DNA from: JBNAVY01 sp049700195
GTDB taxonomy: Bacteria > Bacillota > Thermoanaerobacteria > Thermoanaerobacterales > Thermoanaerobacteraceae
NCBI GenBank assembly: GCA_049700195.1
Contig: JBNAVY010000009.1
Location: 1 to 61,431 of the forward strand
Reading direction: 5' to 3'
Length of the DNA stretch: 61,431 nt
Numbering within the stretch: the stretch's first letter is position 1; each line of letters starts with the position of its first letter. Shown in pieces: positions 43,089 through 51,601 of the stretch. The notes under the pieces are model-generated. The model was not told the origin of the DNA, made no database searches, and saw nothing but the letters and a program-made list of their open reading frames with translations. The position numbers were made by a program, and so were the translations under genes.

Positions 43089-43440
43089 GTAAGGTTCGTG
43101 ATGGTTGAGCCAAGGCCGTTATAAGATGTAAGTCTTTAATGGCCGGCCAAAGATTGATATTTGATCAAAGGGTCAAATACAGTCGGAGGGCAGATTATAA
43201 TATGTCTTGTTAAGGCTTAAAAGCCAAAAAGGATGTATTATAGTCGAGCTAAGACTATTATAGGTTCTTAATGTTTGAAGTACTGTGTACTCGAACAAGA
43301 AGCCATATACATATAATGTATAAGGCTTCAGGAGTATCTATAACAGTCGAGCATAGGTCAGTACAGGTTGTCAAATGTCAAAAGCAAATGAGGATTTGTA
43401 CTGGCTGAAGCGAAGATCATCACGAACCTTACTTTTTTTT
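43089..43440 (+). ncRNA. Candidate large structured non-coding RNA, multibranched
   Basis: No gene lies in 43016-43428. The segment is closed by a perfect 15-bp stem (43089-43103 / 43418-43432) followed by eight T, which reads as an intrinsic terminator on the + strand. Inside it I can draw five further elements: 43114-43126/43133-43144 (with a bulge); 43158-43164/43173-43179; 43197-43206/43232-43241 (two G-U, inner GGCTT hairpin); a three-way domain closed by 43258-43265/43336-43343 that holds two hairpins (43272-43297, 43300-43329); and 43359-43369/43393-43403. The linkers share RGYYGAGCNNAGRYC-like sequence. Base composition is richer in G/C than neighbours. No match to tmRNA, RNase P, SRP, 6S, OLE or T-box was recognised. 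Confidence 0.75.
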
Positions 43441-46038
43441 AAAAAATTTAACTACTTCCATGACTAAAAGAGGTGTAACTGACATAGCAATAATTATATC
43501 CCAGTCGTAAAAGTTAATATTTTTAAGTCCAAATATAATATTTAAAGGAGTTACAATTAGAATAACCTGAAGTAAAATTGCCACTATTACAGCAAAAATC
43601 ATGTATTTGTTTGTAAATAATCCTACCCTAAAAATGGATTTGTCCGATCTTACATTAATAGCTTGAGCAAGCTGCGATAATGTCAACACCGCAAAAGCCA
43701 TTGTTCTTGCAGTTTCTATATTTTGCTTAAGTCCTATTATAAAAGCAATTAATGTTGTGAGTCCGATTAACATACCTTCAAGGGGTATTCTGTAGGCCAA
43801 CCCTCCTGCAAAAATGCTTTCGCCTTTTTGCCTGGGTTTTTTCTCCATTATATCATTTTCCGGCGGTTCAAATCCAAGGGCAAGAGCTGGAAGGCTGTCA
43901 GTTATAAGATTTACCCATAATATATGTACGGGTTTTAATGGCATTGGCATGCCTAATATTGTAGCAATAAATAGTACAAATATTTCGCCTAAATTACAGC
44001 TTAATAAATAATGGATAGATTTTTTTATGTTTGCAAATATAGTTCTGCCTTCTTTTATTGCTGTAACTATAGTTGCGAAATTGTCATCAGTTAAAACCAT
44101 ATCTGCTGCTTCTTTTGCAACGTCGGTACCAGTTATACCCATTGCAACTCCGATATCTGCTTGTTTAAGTGCAGGTGCATCATTTACACCATCACCTGTC
44201 ATTGCTACAACAGCGCCATTTTTTTGCCATGCTTTTACAATTCTTAATTTGTGCTCAGGAGATACCCTTGCAAAAACAGAAATTCTTTTTATTCTTTCCT
44301 TTAATTCTTCATCAGAGATTTTGTCAAGGTCTTCACCTGTTACAGCTTCATCATTATTATTAAAAATTTCAAGTTTTTGAGCTATTACAGAAGCTGTTAT
44401 CTTGTGATCACCTGTTATCATAACAGGTTTTATTCCTGCTTTTTTACATATTTCAACTGAATTTTTGGCCTCCATACGTGGCGGATCTATCATGCCTATA
44501 AGCCCTATAAATATCAAATCTTTTTCCATTTCATCGCTGCTTAAATTTTCAGGTATTTCTTTGATATCTTTATAAGCAACTGCAAGGACTCTTAAAGCTT
44601 CTTTTCCCATTTCTTCATTAATAAGATTTAACTTATTTTTTTCTATTTCTTCAAATGGTAACATCTTATTGTCTTTTAGGATATATTTACATCTTTTAAA
44701 AATATTATCGGGAGCTCCTTTAGTAATTAATCTGAAGCCCTCTTTATCCATAATATGTATTGTTGACATCATTTTTCTATCTGAATCAAAGGGTATTTCC
44801 GCAACCCTTGGGAATTCTTTTTCTATATCGGTTTTTTTTAAGCCTACAACATCATTTAGCAGGTTAACAATTGCAACTTCCGTAGGATCGCCAATCCCTT
44901 TTCCTTCCTCATCTATAAAAGCATCCGTACATAATGCAGCATTTTTTAAAAGGAAATAGTCCTCCTTTTTTACTTCATCTTCTTTAATATCTACCTTTCT
45001 ATTGTTAATATAAAGCTTCACAACTGTCATTTTGTTCTGTGTAAGGGTTCCTGTTTTGTCAGAACAAATAACACTTGTACTGCCAAGCGTTTCTACAGCC
45101 GGAAGTTTCCTTATTATCGCATTTTTCTTAATCATCTTTTGCACGCCAAGTGCAAGGGTTATAGTTATAATAGCAGGAAGTCCCTCAGGAATCGCTGCAA
45201 CAGCAAGGCTTACACCTGTCATAAACATATCAAATGCTGGTCTTTTTTGAAGCACTCCTATTGCAAATATTGTTGCACTTATTAGTATAGCAGCTATTCC
45301 TAAATATTTGCTTAATTCTTCAAGCTTTAATTGAAGTGGTGTTTTGACATTTTTTTCGCTTTCAATAAGGCTGGCTACTTTTCCCATTTCGGTATCCATA
45401 CCTGTAGCAATTACAACAAATTTACCTCTGCCGTAAGTCACCGTAGTACCCATGTAGGCTAAATTTAATCTATCTCCTAATGGTATATTTATATTTTCTA
45501 TTACTGTATCAACTTTATCAACAGGTAACGATTCACCAGTTAATACTGATTCATCTACTTTAAGGTTTTTAGTCTCCACCAATCTTCCATCTGCAGGTAT
45601 TATATTTCCTGCTTCTATTAATACTATGTCTCCTATTACAAGAGAAGATGCTTCAACTTCTATTACTTTTCCATTTCTTATTACTTTTGCAATAGGTTGA
45701 GATAATTTTTTAAGAGCCTCAAGGGATTTTTCAGCATTATTTTCTTGTATTATTCCTAATAATGCATTTAAAATTACAACAAATAATATTATACTTGCAT
45801 CTATTGTCTCTCCAAGGGAAAAAGATACAATTGAAGCAATAATAAGAATTAAAACCATAAAGTCTTTAAACTGTTCGATAAATAATGAAAACATTGATTT
45901 CTTTTTCTTTTCTTTTAAAAGATTTTTACCATATTTAAGTAACCTATTATTAATCTGTTCTTGTGTTAATCCATTTTTATCATCAGTTTCTAACTCTTTT
46001 TTTATTTCTTCTACATCCATATTCCAATATCTTTTCAT
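43429..46038 (-). CDS. P-type cation-transporting ATPase (Ca2+/Mn2+ type, P2)
   Basis: An 869-residue P2-type pump with ten predicted helices. The cation N-terminal domain, DGRLVETKNLKVDESVLTGES (actuator, TGES), VAAIPEGLPA in helix 4 (PEGL), the phosphorylated Asp327 in CSDKTGTLTQNK, KGAPDN (ATP) and MTGDGVNDAPALKQADIG (hinge) are present. It is annotated in such genomes as a calcium ATPase, but a yybP-ykoY riboswitch lies just upstream, which argues for Mn2+ export as a main role. ATG 46038 is chosen (AAGGAGGG 6 nt upstream); an earlier ATG at 46098 lies in the riboswitch expression platform. Its end overlaps the RNA terminator on the other strand. Confidence 0.92.
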   Translation of the reverse strand: MKRYWNMDVEEIKKELETDDKNGLTQEQINNRLLKYGKNLLKEKKKKSMFSLFIEQFKDFMVLILIIASIVSFSLGETIDASIILFVVILNALLGIIQENNAEKSLEALKKLSQPIAKVIRNGKVIEVEASSLVIGDIVLIEAGNIIPADGRLVETKNLKVDESVLTGESLPVDKVDTVIENINIPLGDRLNLAYMGTTVTYGRGKFVVIATGMDTEMGKVASLIESEKNVKTPLQLKLEELSKYLGIAAILISATIFAIGVLQKRPAFDMFMTGVSLAVAAIPEGLPAIITITLALGVQKMIKKNAIIRKLPAVETLGSTSVICSDKTGTLTQNKMTVVKLYINNRKVDIKEDEVKKEDYFLLKNAALCTDAFIDEEGKGIGDPTEVAIVNLLNDVVGLKKTDIEKEFPRVAEIPFDSDRKMMSTIHIMDKEGFRLITKGAPDNIFKRCKYILKDNKMLPFEEIEKNKLNLINEEMGKEALRVLAVAYKDIKEIPENLSSDEMEKDLIFIGLIGMIDPPRMEAKNSVEICKKAGIKPVMITGDHKITASVIAQKLEIFNNNDEAVTGEDLDKISDEELKERIKRISVFARVSPEHKLRIVKAWQKNGAVVAMTGDGVNDAPALKQADIGVAMGITGTDVAKEAADMVLTDDNFATIVTAIKEGRTIFANIKKSIHYLLSCNLGEIFVLFIATILGMPMPLKPVHILWVNLITDSLPALALGFEPPENDIMEKKPRQKGESIFAGGLAYRIPLEGMLIGLTTLIAFIIGLKQNIETARTMAFAVLTLSQLAQAINVRSDKSIFRVGLFTNKYMIFAVIVAILLQVILIVTPLNIIFGLKNINFYDWDIIIAMSVTPLLVMEVVKFFKKK

Positions 46039-46073
46039 TAGTAGCCCTCCTTCAAAAATTTTGTAAAATAAAA

Positions 46074-46111
46074 AGACTTTTACTTTGTAGTATTCCACAA
46101 AGTAAAAGTCT
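46074..46111 (-). terminator. Riboswitch-controlled terminator
   Basis: 15-bp perfect arms (46074-46088 / 46097-46111) with an 8-nt loop, followed on the minus strand by UUUUAUUUU (46065-46073). The promoter-proximal arm (46097-46111) overlaps the last bases of the aptamer (46108-46116), so the aptamer and the terminator compete, which is the usual way a Mn2+ riboswitch turns expression on. Confidence 0.85.
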
Positions 46112-46187
46112 CACTCGCATTTTATGCTCAATCAGCCGGGCAAAGCCGTCATGACGACCGATTAATTCAGAGTTACTCCCCTTTACT
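46106..46187 (-). promoter_or_regulatory. yybP-ykoY manganese riboswitch aptamer
   Basis: On the minus strand the leader begins AAAGGGGAGTAA (46185 down to 46174), a hallmark of the yybP-ykoY aptamer, and ends GAGTGAGAC (46117 to 46109), the complementary 3' hallmark. Between lie two G/C-bearing hairpins (around 46132-46160: AATCGGTCGTC and GACGGCTTTGCCCGG). Known members of this class bind Mn2+ and switch on exporters such as MntP and P-type ATPases. The pairing with the terminator below fits ligand-induced antitermination. Confidence 0.88.
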
Positions 46188-46193
46188 GAAAAA

Positions 46194-46222
46194 ATTATAC
46201 TATAGTCTTTTTGTAAAGTCAA
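46194..46222 (-). promoter_or_regulatory. Promoter of the riboswitch-ATPase transcript
   Basis: On the minus strand TTGACT (46222-46217), a 17-nt spacer and TATAAT (46199-46194), giving a start near 46187, just at the aptamer. Confidence 0.85.
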
Positions 46223-46372
46223 TTTAATTTTAAATGATACCAGATAGTTTATTTTGTAGCACTTTTATTTTATTTGTTTAAATTTATAAAAATAAATTAT
46301 GTAGAGATTTTTATTTTATTATTATATAATTGTTTTAAAGAAGAAAAAATTATAAAATTTGGGGGATATCAA

Positions 46373-47830
46373 ATGAAAAGATTATTTTTACTTCTTGCTT
46401 TGGTGATGTTTGTTTTAATTTCCTGTGATGTAGTAAAACTAAAAGAATCATCCACAACTAGGCAAGAACAACCTATAAGGCTGATATTTTCTCTTCCTAA
46501 TTCGGGAGAAGATTTTGATAATACCCTTTATACAGTCCTTTTATACGATGGCAATTCTAACAAAATAGCAGGTGAATTTTTAAAAAATAAACGCATTGGA
46601 TATTATAAATTATCACCAAAACAAGACAGAATTATTGTGGGAATCCATTATGATGCTGCTTCATTTGAATACTATGTGATAAACATTGATGGCAGTGACC
46701 CAAAAAGACTTACTCTTCCTGTAATAGATGGAATAAATCCAGTGTGGAGTAATGATGGGGAGTATATCTATGGCATTTCACCAGATTCTTTAAATGCTAA
46801 AAGTGGGTATATATTTTCTTATGATGTGGATAAGGGGACATTTGAAAAGTATCCTTTAGAAGGTAAAATAAATTCTTGTGGCAAAATTAAGCCGTATTTT
46901 GACAATAAAGGTGTGCTGTTTATTTGTGATAGCAAAATAAACTATCTAAATTTTGAAAACAAGGTCGTAAAACTGGTTTACAGTTTTAAGGAAAATGTAA
47001 CGTATGAGAGTTTAGATAAAAGTAGAACTATATTTGTTCTAAATGATGAGAAAAACAGCTTAGATGTTTTGGATGGAGATAACTTTAAAATAATAAAAAG
47101 CTATAAAGACATTTTAAAATACAAATTTTATTCTCTTGATAGTATGACATTTCCGGCTGGTGAACATGTTATATTCAAGATTTATAAATATGATGATAAA
47201 GGTAATTTTATAGATGCTCCTATAGTAAGTTTTGACTTAAATGGGAATGTGAAAGAATTAAAGGAAAGCAATAAGTTAGAATGGAATTCAGTAAAATTTG
47301 TTTATGAAAGCAAATTGGCTGGCGTGACTGGAGATGAGAAAGTATTTTTTTATGATTTAAATAGACCTCAAGACATGCCATATATGGAGATGGTGCTTTG
47401 CCGCTATAACGAAATTGGTTATTTAAAAAAACTCAAAATTGCTCTGCCAAATGGGTGGAAGGAGAAATTTACAGGCGGAAATGAAATTTGTATTTTAAAT
47501 ACAAAAGATGAGGTTAAAGGTGAAATATATGTTATAAATTATTACAAAGATCAATATTTTGGGGGCTTTCTTCCAAATCACAGTGAAGTTTTAAAAGAAG
47601 AAAATATAAAAACGCCTATCGGAGAAGGGAAAGTTGCCGTTTTGAGGAGAAGCCCTCCTGCTGCTTCTAATGACCATAAAACATATATTGAGATTTTTGG
47701 GATTATACCGATTGCGGACAGTGATTTAGCTTACTGCATATGGCTTGGACCATTTAAAGATGATGTAAAAGCTATAAATGATGCTTTAAGGGATATGGAA
47801 TACATTATGAAAAATTTAAATACAATGTGA
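46373..47830 (+). CDS. Predicted lipoprotein with TolB/WD40-like beta-propeller repeats
   Basis: A 485-residue exported protein. The signal peptide KRLFLLLALVMFVLISC ends at Cys18, so it is a lipoprotein. The next ~250 residues contain propeller-like segments (YKLSPKQDRIIVGIHYD, INIDGSDPKRLTLP, PVWSNDGEYIYGISPDS, KIKPYFDNKGVLFICDSK) of the TolB/DPP-IV type. The last ~150 residues (KIALPNGWKEKFTGGNEICIL, YIEIFGIIPIADSDLAYCIWLG) form a separate beta-rich domain not recognised. ATG 46373 is chosen: GGGGGATATCAA is upstream, whereas the frame before it (from 46274) lacks a ribosome site. Function unknown; it may bind a ligand at the cell surface. It lies before, but separated by a terminator from, the ABC cassette. 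Confidence 0.8.
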   Translation: MKRLFLLLALVMFVLISCDVVKLKESSTTRQEQPIRLIFSLPNSGEDFDNTLYTVLLYDGNSNKIAGEFLKNKRIGYYKLSPKQDRIIVGIHYDAASFEYYVINIDGSDPKRLTLPVIDGINPVWSNDGEYIYGISPDSLNAKSGYIFSYDVDKGTFEKYPLEGKINSCGKIKPYFDNKGVLFICDSKINYLNFENKVVKLVYSFKENVTYESLDKSRTIFVLNDEKNSLDVLDGDNFKIIKSYKDILKYKFYSLDSMTFPAGEHVIFKIYKYDDKGNFIDAPIVSFDLNGNVKELKESNKLEWNSVKFVYESKLAGVTGDEKVFFYDLNRPQDMPYMEMVLCRYNEIGYLKKLKIALPNGWKEKFTGGNEICILNTKDEVKGEIYVINYYKDQYFGGFLPNHSEVLKEENIKTPIGEGKVAVLRRSPPAASNDHKTYIEIFGIIPIADSDLAYCIWLGPFKDDVKAINDALRDMEYIMKNLNTM

Positions 47831-47841
47831 CTTTAGTCATG

Positions 47842-47890
47842 AGGAAATGGTGACTTTGTATACTACAAAATTTCCACCATTTCCTTTATT
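47842..47890 (+). terminator. Terminator of the lipoprotein gene
   Basis: 11-bp outer arms AGGAAATGGTG / CACCATTTCCT with inner TTTGTA / TACAAA, followed by TTATTATATT. Confidence 0.7.
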
Positions 47891-47926
47891 ATATTCTTAA
47901 GAAAGACAAATTAATTTAAGATAAAG

Positions 47927-47953
47927 AGACAAAGGGGAATTTCCCTTTCGTCT
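47927..47953 (+). repeat. 27-nt palindromic repeat, left copy
   Basis: A hairpin-forming 27-mer beginning AGACAAAGGGGA and ending CGTCT lies 32 nt before the ABC ATPase gene. A diverged copy in inverse orientation lies at 51602-51628, beyond the ABC cassette (21 of 27 positions agree when one is reversed). It has the look of a REP-type palindrome rather than a promoter or a gene-linked terminator. Confidence 0.55.
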
Positions 47954-47984
47954 GAAAATTTATTTTGTAAGGGGAGGGTATTTC

Positions 47985-48920
47985 ATGAAGATAGTTAAAA
48001 TGAAGGATGTAATAAAAAGGTTTGGTGATGTTATAGCTTTAGACAATGTAAATTTAGAAATAGAAGAAGGAGAAATTTACGGCCTATTAGGTCCAAATGG
48101 GGCAGGAAAGACTACGGCTATAAGCATAATCTGCGGACTTATAAGTTTTGATAGAGGTGAAGTTTATGTTTTTGATAAAGACATACGTAAAGATGCTGAA
48201 TTTATAAAGAAAAATATAGGTATTGTGCCTCAGGATGTTGCTATTTATGGGGATTTAACGGCCTATGAAAATGTAGCATTTTTTGCAAGCCTTTATGGAC
48301 TTAGGGGAAAAGAGCTAAAAGAAAGTGTAGAGATGGCATTAGAGTTTGTAGGTCTTTTGGATAAAGCGAAAGAAGTACCAAATAAATTTTCAGGTGGTAT
48401 GAAAAGAAGGCTAAATATTGCCTGTGCCATTGCCCATAGACCTAAATTGATGATAATGGATGAACCTACAGTAGGTATAGACCCTCAATCGAGGAATCAC
48501 ATTTTGGAATCTGTTAAAAAGTTAAATGAAATGGGTAGTACAATTATTTACACAAGTCACTACATGGAGGAAGTAGAGGCTATCTGCACCCGGATTTCTA
48601 TAATGGACCATGGCAAGGTTATAGCTCAAGGTTCAAAGGAAGAACTCACTTCAATGGTTACAGATGTGAATACAGTTTATATTGAAATTGGCTCAATTGA
48701 TGGAATAAAAGAGGAGGAATTGAAAGGAATAAAGGGTGTAAAAGCTGTTGAGATAAGAGATAGCACGATAAAGATAACAAGCTTAAAAGATGTGGGGAAT
48801 TTTAATGATATAATCCACTATTTTATTTCAAAAAACATACCAATACGTAACCTAAGAAATGAAATTCCAGATTTAGAGGCAGTTTTTCTTACACTTACAG
48901 GAAGAAAATTGAGAGATTAG
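47985..48920 (+). CDS. ABC transporter ATP-binding protein (ABC-2 exporter)
   Basis: A 311-residue ATPase. Walker A GPNGAGKTTA (about 36-45), the Q loop in IVPQDVAIYGDLT, the signature FSGGMKRRLNIA (about 133-144), Walker B LMIMDEPTVGID and the switch His in TIIYTSHYMEEVEAI are complete. The C-terminal part (IEIGSIDGIKEEELKGIKG, FLTLTGRKLRD) is the DrrA-like regulatory domain. Ribosome site GGGGAGGGTATTTC. It forms a three-gene unit with two permeases, typical of drug, bacteriocin or lipid exporters. Confidence 0.93.
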   Translation: MKIVKMKDVIKRFGDVIALDNVNLEIEEGEIYGLLGPNGAGKTTAISIICGLISFDRGEVYVFDKDIRKDAEFIKKNIGIVPQDVAIYGDLTAYENVAFFASLYGLRGKELKESVEMALEFVGLLDKAKEVPNKFSGGMKRRLNIACAIAHRPKLMIMDEPTVGIDPQSRNHILESVKKLNEMGSTIIYTSHYMEEVEAICTRISIMDHGKVIAQGSKEELTSMVTDVNTVYIEIGSIDGIKEEELKGIKGVKAVEIRDSTIKITSLKDVGNFNDIIHYFISKNIPIRNLRNEIPDLEAVFLTLTGRKLRD

Positions 48921-48930
48921 AGGTGAGAAT

Positions 48931-50046
48931 ATGAGAATCTTTACCATAATGCTCAAAGAAATAAAAGAAATCCTTTATGAGAAACAAGTAATGGCACTTA
49001 TGATACTATTGCCAATAGTTCTTATTGGAATTTTAGGTTTTGCGTTTTCGTCAACATCAGATATAAAATTAGGGGATATAAAAGTCATATATACAGATGA
49101 AGGAGATAGGATACTTTCACAGGGTTTTAATATTTTCATTAAAGAAACTGATAAAATGGGAGTAAAATTTGTAGAAATAAAAGATGTCAGCAAAGGAATA
49201 AGTGAAATAGAAAAACGCAAATATGATGGTTATGTTTTTTTAAAAGGTAAAGATATAACTTTTTATAAGAATGCACATGGAGATATAAAAACGGAGATTG
49301 CAGCAAGTATGATTGACTCTTTTGCTGATACTTTTAAAGGAATGACAGCTATAGCTTCACAAAATCCTGCCTTTCTTAAAAATAGCGGCGATATAAATTT
49401 AAATAGAGAGTTCGTAAAAATAACCTCTATTGACAGAAAAGTTAAACAAACATCATTCGATTATTATTCTGTTACAATGCTTACTTTAATAATTTTATAC
49501 GGTGCTATGAGTGGTGTATTTTCAATAGATATGGAAAGGACTAAAAAGACAGGAGCAAGAATATTAGCTTCTCCTGTTAAGAAACATGAAATATTGATGG
49601 GGAAGGTATTAGGAGTAACTTTTTCTACCTTTATACAGGCTCTGATTATTGTTATTTTCAGCAAATATGTTTTTGGAGCTAACTGGGGGAAGGATATCGT
49701 AACAGTTTTTGTGATTATAATTAGTGAGATAATTCTTGTAGTTGGATTGGGAGTTTGTGTGGGGTTTATTATAAAAAACGGAGCAATGGCACAAGGTTTA
49801 CTAAACGGCATAATTCCTTTTATAGCTTTTTTAGGAGGGTCATATTATCCTGTAAAAGAAATGGGAAGTCAGTTTATTGAAAAACTGTCCAATTATTCAC
49901 CGATTACATGGACAAATACAGCCATATTTAACGTGATATGGGGAAGCAATTATCAGTATGTACCAAAAGCCCTCATGGCAAATTTGATTCCTGCGGCCTT
50001 TTTTATAGTGTTGTCAGCTTATTTATTCAGAAGGGAGGCTTTTTAA
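48931..50046 (+). CDS. ABC-2 type permease (first)
   Basis: A 371-residue permease. An N-terminal helix (about 20-40) leads to a large extracytoplasmic domain (about 45-180, YTDEGDRILSQGFNIFIKETDK), then five to six helices in the C-terminal half (SVTMLTLIILYGAMSGVFSID; MGKVLGVTFSTFIQALIIVIF; GLLNGIIPFIAFLGGSYYPV, the ABC2 family motif). AGAGGTGAGAAT precedes the ATG. Probable partner of the next gene as a heterodimer. Confidence 0.9.
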   Translation: MRIFTIMLKEIKEILYEKQVMALMILLPIVLIGILGFAFSSTSDIKLGDIKVIYTDEGDRILSQGFNIFIKETDKMGVKFVEIKDVSKGISEIEKRKYDGYVFLKGKDITFYKNAHGDIKTEIAASMIDSFADTFKGMTAIASQNPAFLKNSGDINLNREFVKITSIDRKVKQTSFDYYSVTMLTLIILYGAMSGVFSIDMERTKKTGARILASPVKKHEILMGKVLGVTFSTFIQALIIVIFSKYVFGANWGKDIVTVFVIIISEIILVVGLGVCVGFIIKNGAMAQGLLNGIIPFIAFLGGSYYPVKEMGSQFIEKLSNYSPITWTNTAIFNVIWGSNYQYVPKALMANLIPAAFFIVLSAYLFRREAF

Positions 50047-51186
50047 TTGAGAGAGCTATTTTTGGTTATGAAGAATACAGTAAAGTTGTTTTTTAGAAGG
50101 AAAGGGAATATTATTTTATTGATTTCGGGTATTATAATTCCACTTTTCTTTTTGCTTTTTACCTATGGCGGCAGCGGACAGCTTAAAATAGGTGTTGTAG
50201 ATAAAGATAAAAGTCTTATTTCTCAAGATTTAATTAATTCATTAGGAAAAACTGATAAATTCAAGGTTGTTTTTCTGAAAGAAGATGAAATAAATGATAA
50301 AGTATCGAAAGGAAAAGTTGACAGCGCTATAGTGATTCCTCAAAGATTTGAAGAAGAAATTTTGAAGGGAAATCCAAAGGATGTAGAGATTGTATCAATA
50401 AAAGGGGAAGAAACCACCTTATTTTTGAAAAGTTATCTTGACCGCAAGATAAATGTTTTTTACAATTTGAGTAAGGCATCCGAAGGAAATAAAGAAAGTT
50501 TTTATAAGATGTATGATATATATAAAAACAGTCCTTTTAGTTTGAAGTTTGAGGTTGTTCAGGATATAAGTAAGACAGCAGTGGCAATAACGAGAAGTTT
50601 GGGATTTTTTATAATGTTTTTGATGTTTAGCACTTTTAATATTTCTAATTTTATACTTGTAGAGAAAAGAGATAAAACTTTTTACAGAATTTTTGCGTCC
50701 CCTTTAAAGCCAAAAACTTATTTAGCGAGCAATTTTTTTGTAAATTTAATTATGACAGTTTTTCAGATAGCTTTTATACTTTTATTGGTTACCTTTATAT
50801 TAAACTTAGGTTTTACCAAAGCAACATTTGATGTTTTTTTAGTACTGGTTTCTTTTGGAGTAGCTTCTATTGGTTTAAGCTCAATGATAGTTGCTTTTTC
50901 ACCCTCTACAAGTTATTCTAATACCTTGTCTACTTTAATTATTACACCTACTTGTATGTTAGGGGGAGTTTTCTGGCCGCTTTATTTAATGCCTGAAGCA
51001 CTTCAAAAGCTTTCTGATTTTATACCACAGAAATGGGCAATAAATGCTATAGAAAAAATTCAAATGGGTGGGAGTTTAAGCGATGTTTATATGAATATAA
51101 TCATACTTTTGACTTTTGCCTTAACCTTTATTCTTTTAGGAATATATAAAATTAAAACTTCTGAAAAAATGGGAGATTTTATCTAA
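50047..51186 (+). CDS. ABC-2 type permease (second)
   Basis: A 379-residue paralogue-like permease with the same layout: an N-terminal helix (about 22-40), a large outer domain (GVVDKDKSLISQDLINSLGKTDKF), and C-terminal helices (LGFFIMFLMFSTFNISNFIL, LGGVFWPLYLMPEALQKLSDFIPQKWAINAIEKI, the last being the ABC2 hallmark). It starts at TTG immediately after the previous stop, with GGGAGGCTTTTTAA upstream. The pair and the ATPase make a complete exporter; substrate unknown. Confidence 0.9.
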   Translation: MRELFLVMKNTVKLFFRRKGNIILLISGIIIPLFFLLFTYGGSGQLKIGVVDKDKSLISQDLINSLGKTDKFKVVFLKEDEINDKVSKGKVDSAIVIPQRFEEEILKGNPKDVEIVSIKGEETTLFLKSYLDRKINVFYNLSKASEGNKESFYKMYDIYKNSPFSLKFEVVQDISKTAVAITRSLGFFIMFLMFSTFNISNFILVEKRDKTFYRIFASPLKPKTYLASNFFVNLIMTVFQIAFILLLVTFILNLGFTKATFDVFLVLVSFGVASIGLSSMIVAFSPSTSYSNTLSTLIITPTCMLGGVFWPLYLMPEALQKLSDFIPQKWAINAIEKIQMGGSLSDVYMNIIILLTFALTFILLGIYKIKTSEKMGDFI

Positions 51187-51220
51187 TTTATATGTTATAA
51201 TCTGGTAAAGGAGAGCGGAG

Positions 51221-51596
51221 ATGGAAGGGTGGGTTGTTTTAAGCAATTTTTTGGTTTCTTTTCCTTTATATACTGTCTATCAGTTTTGTTTGTAACAACT
51301 GTTAAAATAGGAAAATTGAGATAAGAAAATGCTAACTTGAGAAAGAAAATTTGCCTTTTGTCTAATGAAAGATTAAAAAATAGTAGTTATGAAAGGCAAC
51401 TAAAATATGTAGCAAAATTAGAGAAAAAGAAATAATTAAACTTATATGTGAAGGATTATCTAATAGAGAGATAGCTGAAAAGTTGTTTATTTCTGAGGGA
51501 ACGGTAAAAAATTATGTCACTTCTATCCTTAATAAAACAGGTTTTAAACACAGAACTCAAATTGCTGTTTATTTTTCAAAAAGTGGACTTACATAA
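51221..51596 (+). pseudogene. Fused relic of a NarL-type two-component system (kinase start joined to LuxR-HTH end)
   Basis: After a good ribosome site (AAAGGAGAGCGGAG) an ATG at 51221 opens a short hydrophobic reading frame stopped within about 26 codons. A frame near 51330-51435 reads LRKKICLL, NERLKN, YERQLKYVAKLEKKK, like a coiled coil before a kinase domain. At 51420 the frame changes and reads REKEIIKLICEGLSNREIAEKL, then SEGTVKNYVTSILNKTGFKHRTQIAVYF and a stop at 51594-51596, a complete LuxR/NarL helix-turn-helix with no start codon. The kinase catalytic part and the receiver domain are missing, so a deletion has joined the two genes. Such systems commonly control adjacent ABC-2 exporters. 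Confidence 0.65.
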
Positions 51597-51601
51597 GGAT
51601 C

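Noticed and set aside
43089..43440. Known RNA classes (tmRNA, RNase P, SRP RNA, 6S, T-box, group II intron domain V)
   Set aside because: None of their signature sequences is present; there is no tag reading frame, no AGGGTGG T-box core and no AGC/GUUC domain V hairpin.
47927..47953. Transposon terminal inverted repeats of an active element
   Set aside because: No transposase or target duplication is visible between or beside the copies, and the copies have diverged; kept only as repeats.
51420..51596. An intact LuxR-type regulator gene
   Set aside because: There is no start codon or ribosome site in frame and no receiver domain; it is best treated as a relic.
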